DNA of 10,286 bases from CAVRJC01 sp964505725. Its GTDB lineage: Bacteria > Actinomycetota > Acidimicrobiia > IMCC26256 > DASPTH01. The stretch's first letter is position 1; each line of letters opens with the position of its first letter. Of this stretch, positions 1-6,804 are shown in pieces. A model generated the notes under the pieces. It did not search any database. It had not been told where the DNA came from and was given only the letters and a program-made list of their open reading frames with translations. Where the stretch lies: the NCBI GenBank assembly GCA_964505725.1, contig CAZDJK010000035.1:1-10286 (forward strand), read 5' to 3'. Both the position numbers and the translations under genes were made by a program.

Positions 1-113
1 CCCGTCGAGGAGCGGAAGCCGACGACACCCGCGCTCAACCATCTTCGTGGCCGCCTCGAAGATCGACGTTCCCACGGCCACGAGACCACGGGCGACACTG
101 TGAGCTCACGCAT
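1..113 (-). pseudogene. CBS-domain protein, N-terminus, apparently frameshifted and cut by window edge
   Basis: The ATG at 113-111 follows a strong ribosome binding site (GAGGAGG at about 125-119) and opens with MRELTVSPVVS. After that the reading frame degenerates into Arg/Ser/Trp-rich sequence. One base out of register, from about position 83 down to 1, the sequence reads VAVGTSIFEAATKMVERG followed by CRRLPLLDG. This is the first strand, helix and second strand of a CBS domain, the adenosyl-ligand-binding module found in pairs. Joining the two frames gives one continuous CBS start, so about one base appears to be missing near 81-86. This is either a real inactivating indel or a sequencing error. 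The gene continues beyond the window and has its own dyad promoter at 133-175, giving a predicted leader of only about 13 bases. It is a paralogue of the intact CBS gene at 6956-7450. Confidence 0.55.
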
Positions 114-132
114 GACGAACCTCCTCACCACA

Positions 133-175
133 AGTGTCGCGAGGTGCTCACCGGCGGCCTAGGGTCAGAGGTCCC
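133..175 (-). promoter_or_regulatory. Dyad box plus -10 of the left CBS gene
   Basis: Read on the minus strand, the box at 175-162 is GGGACCTCTGACCC, matching GGGNC-N4-GNCCC at every fixed position. A hexamer GACACT lies at 138-133, centre to centre 33 bp downstream. The same spacing on the plus strand gives no acceptable hexamer, so the box is assigned to the minus-strand gene starting at 113. Confidence 0.55.
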
Positions 176-258
176 GGAATCCGGCGGCGTCGAAGGCCGG
201 CACGCGTTCTGCGAATTCCCGGGTGCACGGCTCGTACGGCGGGTGACGACGAGAGATC

Positions 259-301
259 GTGACCTTCGCCCCTTGGACCACGCGGCGCGCCGGCCCACAC
301 T
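259..301 (+). promoter_or_regulatory. Dyad box plus -10 of the BON-DUF2267 operon
   Basis: The box GTGACCTTCGCCCC at 259-272 matches GGGNC-N4-GNCCC with one mismatch. The hexamer CACACT at 296-301 is centred exactly 33 bp downstream. Transcription would start near 308, giving a leader of about 33 bases before the ATG at 341. A partly overlapping copy (CGCCC-CTTG-GACCA, 267-280) is weaker. Confidence 0.55.
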
Positions 302-340
302 GATGTCTGATCCCTCTAGTGCCGGATTGAGGTGGCCGCG

Positions 341-1192
341 ATGCGCAGACTGGTGAGACGGGCGGTGGTGGTAGCAGTGGTCGTGGTGGGGATCGGCGCG
401 CTGTTGGCGCCCAGGAGACCGAGCCGCAAGGCGCTGCGCCGATGCGGAGATCGTCTCGCTCACAGCGCCCGGCACTCTGCCGGCCGGTTGCAGGGTCTGA
501 GCTACCGGCTGCGCGGCCGGCATCCGGATCCTGACGTCTCGGACGACGTGCTCGCTGATCGGATTCGCTCTTCGATCGGGCGTCTCGAGGCCCGTCTCGA
601 CATCCCGCACGTCCACGTCTTCGTCCGCGACGCCACCGCGGTGCTGCACGGTGTCGTGGGGGGTGAGGCCGACGTGGTGGGGATCGAGCGCGCCGTCGCA
701 GAGGTGTCGGGGGTGATGGGGGTGGAGTCGTACCTGCATGTCGGGCTCCTGGCCGGGGACACGCGACCGTCGGAGGGTGCCCGTCACCCCGCGGTGTCCG
801 AGGCCCGCACGCGACTCGTGGGGGCTGCCGTCGACGCTGGGGTGGACGAGTCGCACGCATCCGCGGCGGTCCGCGCCGTGCTGAGCGTGTTTGGCGAACG
901 TCTCCCGGTCGGGGAGCGCGAGCATCTCGAAGCGCATCTTCCGGCCGATGTCCGCCAGCTCTTGAGCCCGCCCCGCCGGCACGGGAAGGCTGCCGGACGG
1001 CTGCGGACCGTGCCCGAGCTCGTCGCCGAGGTCTCGACGATGGCCCACGAGGACATCCCACCCGAGCAGCGCGGCCCCGTTGTCGAGGCGATCCTGCACA
1101 CGTTGCGGCGGCTGGTGCCCGAAGAGGCTCTCGACGTTGCCGCGGTCCTCCCGCACGATCTGCGCGAGCTGTGGGATGCCGGTGCGAGATGA
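341..1192 (+). CDS. Membrane-anchored BON + DUF2267 domain protein
   Basis: A 283-aa protein. The ATG at 341 is chosen over the GTG at 332 because GAGGTGG (329-335) sits 5 bases before it. Residues 1-24 form a basic N-terminus and a Val/Ile/Ala-rich hydrophobic segment, so it is probably a membrane anchor or uncleaved signal. Residues about 66-136 resemble a BON domain, a small alpha/beta module linked to membrane or ligand binding, with the typical HGVV...GI..AV..V.GV core. Residues about 153-280 match DUF2267, seen as two helical repeats: ERLPVGEREHLEAHLP, and a second ending LPHDLRELW. DUF2267 proteins commonly lie beside stress genes in actinobacteria; their biochemical role is unknown. 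It is the first gene of an operon running to 2459, under the box at 259-301. Its stop overlaps an ATG at 1189 (ATGA). Domain calls are from sequence pattern; a role in envelope stress is inference. Confidence 0.8.
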   Translation: MRRLVRRAVVVAVVVVGIGALLAPRRPSRKALRRCGDRLAHSARHSAGRLQGLSYRLRGRHPDPDVSDDVLADRIRSSIGRLEARLDIPHVHVFVRDATAVLHGVVGGEADVVGIERAVAEVSGVMGVESYLHVGLLAGDTRPSEGARHPAVSEARTRLVGAAVDAGVDESHASAAVRAVLSVFGERLPVGEREHLEAHLPADVRQLLSPPRRHGKAAGRLRTVPELVAEVSTMAHEDIPPEQRGPVVEAILHTLRRLVPEEALDVAAVLPHDLRELWDAGAR

Positions 1193-1204
1193 CGCCGGTG
1201 ACCG

Positions 1205-1396
1205 GTGCCGAACCGAGCTCACCACCCGAGCCGGTCGAGACCGTGCGACACGCGGCCCGGTACACGCGCCCGATTGGCACGTCGGGTGGTGGGCGTGCTG
1301 GGGGGTCGCTTCTCCGTCGAGCTCGGGATCGACCTCGACGCGACGCCCCGCGCGTTCGAACGCTGGTTCCTGGCGGCGACGCGTGCACGGCGCTGA
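1205..1396 (+). pseudogene. Stub resembling the N-terminus of an endonuclease III-like protein
   Basis: The 238 bases between the BON-DUF2267 gene and the DUF1876 gene hold no intact recognisable gene. One frame ends at a TGA at 1394-1396 and its last third looks protein-like: GVLGGRFSVELGIDLD followed by FERWFLAAT. This resembles the start of endonuclease III / HhH-type proteins (pattern 'GRxFAxELGIDL...LFxxLxAALLxSARI'), but it stops where the helical domain should begin. No good ribosome binding site precedes it. An ATG at 1189 that overlaps the upstream stop is in another frame and gives no recognisable product. It is most likely a truncated relic. The family assignment is tentative. Confidence 0.3.
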
Positions 1397-1430
1397 CCGA
1401 TCGAAACGCGCCATGCGAAGGGAGAGGACG

Positions 1431-1706
1431 ATGAATGCCACCGGTGACAGCAAGGTGTGGACCGTCGAGGTGCTCCTCGTCGAGAGCGACGACAAGACGG
1501 ACGCGGAGGCGCTGCTCGAGATCGGGAGCGACCGTTACGCCGGATGGGGACGCGCGCGGCGGAACCCGGCCGATCGCGAGGTCCCGCGGATCGGTGAGGA
1601 GCTCGCCACGGCGCGAGCACTGTCGGATCTCGCGCACAAGCTGCTCGACGCGGCCGCGACCGCGATCGAGCGTGTCGAGGGACATCCGGTCCAGGGGCAC
1701 ACGTGA
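1431..1706 (+). CDS. DUF1876 (dsRBD-like fold) protein, Rv1738/Rv2632c type
   Basis: A 91-aa protein. The ATG at 1431 follows the ribosome binding site AAGGGAGAGG. The family pattern is clear: WTVEVLLVE near the N-terminus, then GxGxARxNPADREVPxIGEELATARALSDLAHKLL split over residues 40-80. DUF1876 proteins are small actinobacterial stress proteins. The M. tuberculosis member Rv1738 is strongly DosR-induced, and its fold has been compared with ribosome hibernation factors; that function is not proven here. The stop (TGA 1704-1706) overlaps the GTG start of the archease gene by 4 bases, so the two are probably translationally coupled. Confidence 0.88.
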   Translation: MNATGDSKVWTVEVLLVESDDKTDAEALLEIGSDRYAGWGRARRNPADREVPRIGEELATARALSDLAHKLLDAAATAIERVEGHPVQGHT

Positions 1707-2134
1707 CGCCCGCGGCTGCTGCACGTGGGCATCGGTGCCGTCCCCACACTGCGGACCTCTTCGTCGAGGCATGGGGCCCGAGCCGCACCGTGTGCCTGGA
1801 GGAAGCGGTGCAGGCCCTCGTCGAGGCCTTCGCGGCAGAGCGAGACGTCCCTGCGACCGTGCCGGTGCCGGTGCACGTCGACGGGGACGGTGACCTCGAC
1901 CTGCTCGTGCGCGTCCTCGAGGAGGTCGTCTACGTCATCGACGTGGTGGGTAGGGTTCCGGTGGGAGTCTGTCTCGAGGACGCGGAGGATGGGGGTGTTT
2001 CCGGGTTGTTCGAGACCGTTCCTCTCGAGGATGTCGAGGTGATCGGCGCGGTTCCCAAGGGCGTGTCGCGTTCCGGCCTCGCGTTCGAGCAGGAGGCCGG
2101 GCGGTGGCGCTGCCAGGCGCTCGTCGACGTGTGA
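1703..2134 (+). CDS. Archease (RtcB ligase activator)
   Basis: A 143-aa protein starting with GTG at 1703, overlapping the preceding stop in GTGA. Archease accelerates multiple turnover of the RNA ligase RtcB, promoting its guanylylation. The sequence shows the family start PHTADLFVEAWG (residues 14-25; D18 is a conserved acidic metal-site position) and the central segment LDLLVRVLEEVVYVIDV (65-81). It also has a late PKGVSRSGL in place of the usual KAVTYHxL, and the conserved C-terminal VDV with D142. Length is normal for the family (about 140). The partner gene rtcB lies downstream at 3750 on the same strand but in a separate transcription unit, with the broken reductase between them. The Thr-Tyr-His to Ser-Arg-Ser change is a departure from the usual motif. 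Confidence 0.88.
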   Translation: MTPAAAARGHRCRPHTADLFVEAWGPSRTVCLEEAVQALVEAFAAERDVPATVPVPVHVDGDGDLDLLVRVLEEVVYVIDVVGRVPVGVCLEDAEDGGVSGLFETVPLEDVEVIGAVPKGVSRSGLAFEQEAGRWRCQALVDV

Positions 2135-2177
2135 GCCGTGCTCGCCAGGGCAGCGGATCAGGGAGGAAGGAGCGCTG

Positions 2178-2459
2178 ATGGTTTCGGACAGCGATGATGT
2201 CACGGGGGTGGAGTACGGCGACACGACGCCGACCGTCGAGGTGGTCGTATACCGCCACGGGGAGGTCGTGCACCGGGAACTCTGCGAGAGCGCCGAGGCC
2301 GCGACCGAGGTGGTGGACCGGTGGAGCGAGCTCGATGGGGTGGAGTGCAGCGTCGATGATCTCGCGGTGCATCACGTCGGGGGGCAGATCCTCGAACCCG
2401 ACCCCGACGAGCCGTTCGACGAGACCGCCTATCCACCCAGCCCCCCGCGCCCCGAGTGA
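2178..2459 (+). CDS. Small acidic protein of unknown function
   Basis: A 93-aa protein with ATG at 2178 behind GGAGGAAGGAG. It is acidic, with no cysteine motif and no membrane segment. The core (residues 19-72) reads like a small beta-alpha-beta fold: VEVVVYRHGEVVHRELC, a helix AATEVVDRWSEL, then GVECSVDDLAVHHV and GQILEP. The tail is rich in Asp, Glu and Pro. I do not recognise a named family; similar short proteins are common beside actinobacterial stress genes. It is the last gene of the BON-DUF2267 operon, 43 bases after archease, and its stop lies 11 bases from the stop of the convergent reductase relic. Confidence 0.75.
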   Translation: MVSDSDDVTGVEYGDTTPTVEVVVYRHGEVVHRELCESAEAATEVVDRWSELDGVECSVDDLAVHHVGGQILEPDPDEPFDETAYPPSPPRPE

Positions 2460-2470
2460 AGCCGGCGAGA

Positions 2471-3368
2471 TCAGAAGTCGCAGTGGTAGCCGGTGCAGCC
2501 GCCGGCGTAGGAGAGATCCACCTCCACCGGCCCGGGGCCGGCGCGGTCATCGGCGCGCAGTGAGAGCACCTGGTCGGCGCGGCTGTCGTATCGGTTGACG
2601 GTGAGGCCCTTGACGCCGAGGCGCCGCGCGTCGAGGAACAGCCGCCGCACGTCGTCGACGGTGGCGTCGGCGGGCAGGTTGACGGTCTTGGAGACGGACG
2701 CGTCGACGTGGCGTTGCATCGCGGCTTGCATGCGCAGGTGCCAGCCCGGGTCGATCTCGAGCGCGGTGGGGAAGCTCTGTTGCACGTCGTCGGGGACCTC
2801 GACGTTGCCGCGCACCCGACCGGTGCGGGTAACGCTCGCGGCGAGGCTGTCGGAAGCGAAGCCCCGCGCGTGCGCGGTGTGCTCGAAGAGCGGGTTGGTC
2901 TCCACCAGGTGGCGGCCCAGCACATTGCGCACATAGGAGATCGCGAACATCGGCTCGATCCCCGCGGTGGTACCGGCGATGACCGAGATCGTGCCGGTCG
3001 GCGCGATCGCGGTCAGCTGCGCGTTCCGCAGGGGAGTGCCAGGGGCGTACACGCTCTCGTCGAAGCGAGGAAACGCGCCACGTTCCAACGCCAACGCGGC
3101 CGAAGCCTCGCGAGCTGCGGTTCGGATCTCGCGCGCGACGCGCGCGGCAAGACGCAGCGCGGGCTCGCTGTCGTAGGGCACCCCGAGCGCCGCGAGCAGC
3201 TCGGCGAGGCCTATCACCCCGAGACCGACCTTGCGGGCCTGGTGCGCGGCGTTGCTCGAGCGCGGCGGTCGGGTACTCGTTGACGTCGATGACGTCGTCG
3301 AGGAACCGCACCGCGACCGCGACGGTAGCCCGCAACCGCTCCCAGTCGATGGGGCGAGGTGTGCTCAC
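2471..3368 (-). pseudogene. Class II (B12-dependent) ribonucleotide reductase, C-terminal remnant with a frameshift
   Basis: Two minus-strand frames together make about 300 residues of the C-terminal barrel of an adenosylcobalamin-dependent ribonucleotide reductase. Frame one, from the GTG at 3368, reads IDWERL...AVRFLDDVIDVNEYP. The frame must change near 3255-3270 to continue as ARKVGLGVIGLAELL, then APTGTISVIAGTTAGIEP, NVEVPDDVQQSFP, SKTVNLPADATVDDVRR and VKGLTVNRYDSR. It ends GGCTGYHCDF, with a terminal cysteine pair as in the redox tail. Family members have 600-900 residues; the N-terminal half, with the substrate-site cysteines and catalytic NxCxE loop, is absent. A TGA lies directly upstream of the GTG in frame. 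It cannot be an active reductase. The mycobacterial counterpart NrdZ (Rv0570) belongs to the DosR regulon, so the relic fits its surroundings. Confidence 0.85.
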
Positions 3369-3440
3369 TCACGGCCTTCTCCCCGAGCGAGGCGCCAGAG
3401 GGCCCGGTTGCGCCAGCTCTCCCACCGGAGGAGGTCCCTG

Positions 3441-3483
3441 AGGTCCTTCGGCCCTGGCCTTCGTATCACCCCGCGCGCAGGAT
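3441..3483 (+). promoter_or_regulatory. Dyad box plus -10 of the DUF1918-rtcB operon
   Basis: The box AGGTCCTTCGGCCC at 3441-3454 matches the 14-bp dyad with one mismatch. The hexamer CAGGAT at 3478-3483 is centred 33 bp downstream and is identical to the one at the hsp20 promoter. The predicted start near 3490 leaves a leader of about 45 bases. The mirror-image spacing on the minus strand gives GCTGGC, so the site faces DUF1918. The rest of 3369-3534 holds no convincing gene. Confidence 0.6.
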
Positions 3484-3534
3484 TGAGCACCGGCACCCAT
3501 TCAGGCTGGGCCGAAGACGTGAAGGAGGAGGCTC

Positions 3535-3753
3535 ATGCACGCGAGCATCGGTGATGTCATCGAGGTGGATCGCAACAAGGTCGACACCCCACCACGGCAA
3601 GGAAGGATCCTCGCCGTGCGGGGCGAGGAGGGCCACGAGCACTACGACGTGGAATGGGACGACGGCCACACGTCGATCTTCTTCCCGGCGAGCACCGCCC
3701 ATGTCGTGCACCCGGGCGGCCGCACCGGCCCGATGAGCGGAACGGACGGGTGA
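3535..3753 (+). CDS. DUF1918 (SH3-like) protein, Rv0569 type
   Basis: A 72-aa protein with ATG at 3535, six bases after AAGGAGG. Residues 1-60 match DUF1918: an opening MHASIGDVIEVD, a central PPRQGRILAVRG, and YDVEWDDGHTSIFFP near residue 45. These predict a small SH3-like beta barrel. The M. tuberculosis homologue Rv0569 is DosR-regulated and sits next to nrdZ; its molecular role is not settled. The stop TGA (3751-3753) overlaps the GTG of rtcB (GTGA), so the two are coupled. Here too it neighbours a B12-dependent reductase, in divergent orientation. Confidence 0.88.
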   Translation: MHASIGDVIEVDRNKVDTPPRQGRILAVRGEEGHEHYDVEWDDGHTSIFFPASTAHVVHPGGRTGPMSGTDG

Positions 3754-5177
3754 CGGTCCGGCTCGTCGAGGAGACGCCCGAGCGGTGGCGGATCGAGCCG
3801 TTCGGCGCGATGCGGGTGCCGGGGATCGTGTTCGCGTCCCAGGCGCTGCTGCCGGAGGTCGCGGGCGACCGGGCCTTGGAACAGGTCGTCAACGTCGCCG
3901 CGTTGCCGGGGATAGTCGAGGCGTCGTACGCGATGCCCGACGTGCATTGGGGCTACGGCTTTCCGATCGGCGGTGTGGCCGCCACCGACGTCGAGCGAGG
4001 GGGGGTCGTGTCGCCCGGCGGGGTGGGTTTCGACATCTCCTGCGGGGTGCGGCTGCTTGTCTCGGACCTTGCGCGTGAACAGCTCACCTCGAGTCTCCCG
4101 GCGGTGATGGACGAGCTCGACCGGTCGATCCCGAGGGGCCTGGGGCCGGGCGCGGTGTGGCGGCTCGGCAGCGAGGCCCAGCTTCGCGAGCTGCTGGTGG
4201 GCGGCGCCCGCTACGCGGTGTCTCACGGGCACGGGGTGGCCCGGGATCTTGATCGCTGCGAGGACGGCGGCGCGGTGGCCGACGCCGCGCCCGACGAAGT
4301 GGGCGAGCGGGCGCTGCTCCGGGGTTTCGGTCAGGTGGGGAGCCTGGGCTCGGGGAATCATTTCCTCGAGGTCCAGGTGGTGGACGAGCTGTTCGATCGG
4401 GCGCTTGCCGCCGTGTTCGGTCTGCGTCCCAGGTCGGTCTGCGTGATGATCCACTGCGGCTCACGCGGCCTCGGACACCAGATCTGTTCGGATCGCGTCC
4501 GGGCCATGCTCCCCCGGATGCGCGGCTACGGCATCCAGGTCCCGGATCCACAGCTTGCGTGCGCGCCGGTCGCCTCACCTGATGGCCGCGCCTACCTGGG
4601 GGCGATGGCCGCGGCGGCGAACTACGGCCGCGCGAACCGTCAGTTGCTCACAGAGGCCACCCGGCGTGCGTTCGAACGGGTGACCGGCTCGGGCCAGCTC
4701 GACTTGGTCTACGACGTGTCGCACAACCTCGCCAAGCTCGAATGGCACGACGTCGAGGGGGAACGGCGTTTGCTGTGCGTGCACCGCAAGGGCGCAACCC
4801 GGGCGCTGCCGCCCGGGCACCCCGACCTGCCCGCCGACCTCTCCGACGCGGGCCAGCCCGTCCTGGTCCCCGGCTCGATGGGCGCCGCGTCCTACGTACT
4901 CGCCGGCGTCGAAGATGGCGGCGCCTTCCACTCGACGTGCCACGGCGCGGGTCGCACCATGAGCCGGCACGCCGCCCGCAAACGAGTGCGCGGTCAACAG
5001 GTGGCAGCCGAGCTCGAAGCGCACGGCATCTTGGTTCGCTCACGCTCACCGCGGGCCCTGGCCGAGGAAGCACCCTTCTCGTACAAGGACGTCGACGAGG
5101 TGGTGGCGACCTGCGAACGTGCTGCGTTGGCCCGCCGCGTCGCCCGACTGCGCCCCGTCGGGGTGGTCAAGGCCTGA
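3750..5177 (+). CDS. rtcB: RNA-splicing ligase RtcB
   Basis: A 475-aa GTP- and metal-dependent RNA ligase that joins 2',3'-cyclic phosphate or 3'-phosphate ends to 5'-OH ends, acting in RNA repair in the cytoplasm. The start is the GTG at 3750 overlapping the DUF1918 stop; an in-frame start farther up would lie inside that gene. Active-site residues are visible: GVGFDISCGVR with D95 and C98, GSGNHFLEVQ with H204, MIHCGSRGLGH with H235, YDVSHNLAK with H325 (metal ligands), and STCHGAGR with H398, the histidine that is guanylylated. The flanking RKGATRA and PGSMGAASYVL segments are also present. Nothing is missing and the length is typical, so it should be active. It ends 15 bases from the convergent nadA stop. 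The DosR-regulated homologue in M. tuberculosis is Rv2631. Confidence 0.95.
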   Translation: MTVRLVEETPERWRIEPFGAMRVPGIVFASQALLPEVAGDRALEQVVNVAALPGIVEASYAMPDVHWGYGFPIGGVAATDVERGGVVSPGGVGFDISCGVRLLVSDLAREQLTSSLPAVMDELDRSIPRGLGPGAVWRLGSEAQLRELLVGGARYAVSHGHGVARDLDRCEDGGAVADAAPDEVGERALLRGFGQVGSLGSGNHFLEVQVVDELFDRALAAVFGLRPRSVCVMIHCGSRGLGHQICSDRVRAMLPRMRGYGIQVPDPQLACAPVASPDGRAYLGAMAAAANYGRANRQLLTEATRRAFERVTGSGQLDLVYDVSHNLAKLEWHDVEGERRLLCVHRKGATRALPPGHPDLPADLSDAGQPVLVPGSMGAASYVLAGVEDGGAFHSTCHGAGRTMSRHAARKRVRGQQVAAELEAHGILVRSRSPRALAEEAPFSYKDVDEVVATCERAALARRVARLRPVGVVKA

Positions 5178-5192
5178 GGCCGCTGGCATCGT

Positions 5193-6278
5193 TCAGGTGA
5201 TCGCGAGCATGCGGTCGATGGCTCGGCGTGCCTTGCTGGCGGTCGGTTCCGGGACGGTGATCGGGTAGACGTCGTCGCGCAATGCCCGGTAGAGCTTGGG
5301 CACGGTGATCGTCTTCATGTACTCGCAGATGGCGTCGGCTCTGAGCGGGATGAAGGTCTTATCGGGTGCGACTTGGCGGAGGCGGTGGAGCATGCCGACC
5401 TCGGTGCCGATGAGGTCCACGGGCGCGTCGCAGTCGCGGGCGTGGGTCACCATCCCTCCGGTGCTGCGCACGAAGGTGCGATCAGCCGGGAGCTGACCTT
5501 CGGCGAGCGCGAGCATGCACTGGCTGATACAGCCGCATTCGGGGTGCAGGAGCACGTGCGCGTCGGGATGGGCGTCCATGAGCGCGGTGATGTCTTCGCT
5601 TCGGATCCCTGCGTGCACGTGGCATTCGCCCAGCCAGAGGTGCAGCTTCCGGTGGGTCACGTGTTCCAGGTAGAGGCCGAGGAACATGTCGGGCAGGAAC
5701 AGGATCTCGCGATCCTCGGGGATCGCGGCGATGATCTTCACCGCGTTCGAAGATGTGCAGCAGTAGTCGGCTTCGGCCTTGACGTCCGCGTCCGTGTTCA
5801 CGTAGGCGACCACGACTGCGTCGGGATGCTCGGTCTTCCACGCTCGGACCTGCTCGAGCGGGGCCGTCGCCGCGAGTGAGCAGCCGGCCTCCGGGTCGGG
5901 TATGAGCACCTGCTTGTCCGGGCAGATGACGGCCGCGGTCTCGGCCATGAACCGCACGCCGCAGAACACGATGCGCTCCTGGTCGGTGGCGGCGGCCTGC
6001 TGGGAGAGCTGGAGGGAGTCGCCGACGAAGTCGGCGAGGTCCTGGATCGCCGGGATCTGGTAGTTGTGCGCCAGGATCACCGCGTCGCGCTCGTGACGCA
6101 ACCGTTCGATGCGCTCCAACAACTCGGCTTCACGAAGACCGGGGATTTCGTCGTCGGCTTCGACCGCGACGGTCGCCGCGGTGCGCAGCACGGACGGTCG
6201 TTCCCGCGCGGGCGGTCGGTGATCACCGTCACCGTCGCGCCCGACGCGGGCCGCCGCACCGTCGGGTACAGGGGTCAT
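5193..6278 (-). CDS. nadA: Quinolinate synthase NadA
   Basis: A 361-aa [4Fe-4S] enzyme that condenses iminoaspartate with dihydroxyacetone phosphate to quinolinate in NAD synthesis. Signature segments appear in order: AHNYQIP (70-76), FVGDSLQLS (84-92), FCGVRFMAETA (105-115), AGCSLA (131-136), YVNTDADVKAEADYCCTSSNA (about 159-179, a triose-phosphate-like repeat unit), LGECHVHAG (217-225), HPEC (245-248), STGGM (272-276) and ICEYMK (317-322). The three cluster cysteines are assigned as C133, C219 and C318. The first 45 residues are poorly conserved, so translation may begin later, for example at the GTG of V30. The ATG at 6278 lies 9 bases after the hsp20 stop with no clear ribosome binding site, suggesting coupling to hsp20. 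nadB and nadC are not in the window. Confidence 0.94.
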   Translation of the reverse strand: MTPVPDGAAARVGRDGDGDHRPPARERPSVLRTAATVAVEADDEIPGLREAELLERIERLRHERDAVILAHNYQIPAIQDLADFVGDSLQLSQQAAATDQERIVFCGVRFMAETAAVICPDKQVLIPDPEAGCSLAATAPLEQVRAWKTEHPDAVVVAYVNTDADVKAEADYCCTSSNAVKIIAAIPEDREILFLPDMFLGLYLEHVTHRKLHLWLGECHVHAGIRSEDITALMDAHPDAHVLLHPECGCISQCMLALAEGQLPADRTFVRSTGGMVTHARDCDAPVDLIGTEVGMLHRLRQVAPDKTFIPLRADAICEYMKTITVPKLYRALRDDVYPITVPEPTASKARRAIDRMLAIT

Positions 6279-6287
6279 GGCCGTGGC

Positions 6288-6758
6288 TCAGGTGCGCTGG
6301 ATCGGGATCTTCTTGGCCTCGGCGGCCTTGGTGTCCACCGGGATTCGGACCTCGAGGATGCCGTCCTTGTAGCTGGCCTTCACATCTTTTTCGGTCGCGC
6401 CGGCCGGCAGCGGGACCGAGCGGACGAAGCTGCCGTAGTGGAACTCGCTGCGATACCCGCCCTTCTCCTCGACCTTGGACTCCTGGCGCCGTTCTGCCCG
6501 GAGGCGCAGCGTGTGGTCGCTCACTTGGATCTCGACGTCCTTGTCCGGGTCGATGCCGGGCATCTCGGCGCGCACGACCAGCTCGTTGCCTTCGGTGAAC
6601 TCCTCGACGCGTAGCATCTCGGAGCCTTCGGGGAACGCCCGGCGCAGCTCGGGCCAGAACCGTGGGAACGACAAGTCGCCGAACCATCGGTCGAACCAGT
6701 CCGGTGTCGCGACCGACCGCGCCGCGGGCACCGACTCTGGCTGCTTGGTCTCTGCCAT
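6288..6758 (-). CDS. Hsp20 / alpha-crystallin small heat shock protein
   Basis: A 156-aa ATP-independent holdase that keeps unfolding proteins soluble. The ATG at 6758 follows GGGAGG; the longer frame back to 6806 lacks a site and would cover the promoter. The N-terminal arm (residues 1-48) has the Trp/Phe-rich segment WFDRWFGDLSFPRFWPELRR, typical of client-binding arms. The alpha-crystallin domain spans about 50-140, with VRAEMPGIDPDKDVEI, then YRSEFHYGSFVRSVPLP and the closing KDGILEVRIP. The tail IPI (151-153) is the IxI motif used in oligomer assembly. It is the functional analogue of mycobacterial HspX/Acr, a main DosR product. It is the first gene of an hsp20-nadA operon driven by the box at 6805-6847. 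Confidence 0.95.
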   Translation of the reverse strand: MAETKQPESVPAARSVATPDWFDRWFGDLSFPRFWPELRRAFPEGSEMLRVEEFTEGNELVVRAEMPGIDPDKDVEIQVSDHTLRLRAERRQESKVEEKGGYRSEFHYGSFVRSVPLPAGATEKDVKASYKDGILEVRIPVDTKAAEAKKIPIQRT

Positions 6759-6804
6759 GGGGAACCTCCCTCGTCTTGGTGTGCTCGAAACGCCACCGGG
6801 ATCC

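Noticed and set aside
165..262. Protein-like minus-strand tail (REFAERVPAFDAAGF) in the divergent gap
   Set aside because: No family match and no start; it ends inside the dyad box, so chance coding potential in GC-rich DNA is the simpler reading.
125..1772. Two long minus-strand open frames (456 and 535 aa)
   Set aside because: They are Arg/Pro/Ser-rich shadows of the plus-strand operon, with no recognisable domain, and they run across real genes and gaps alike.
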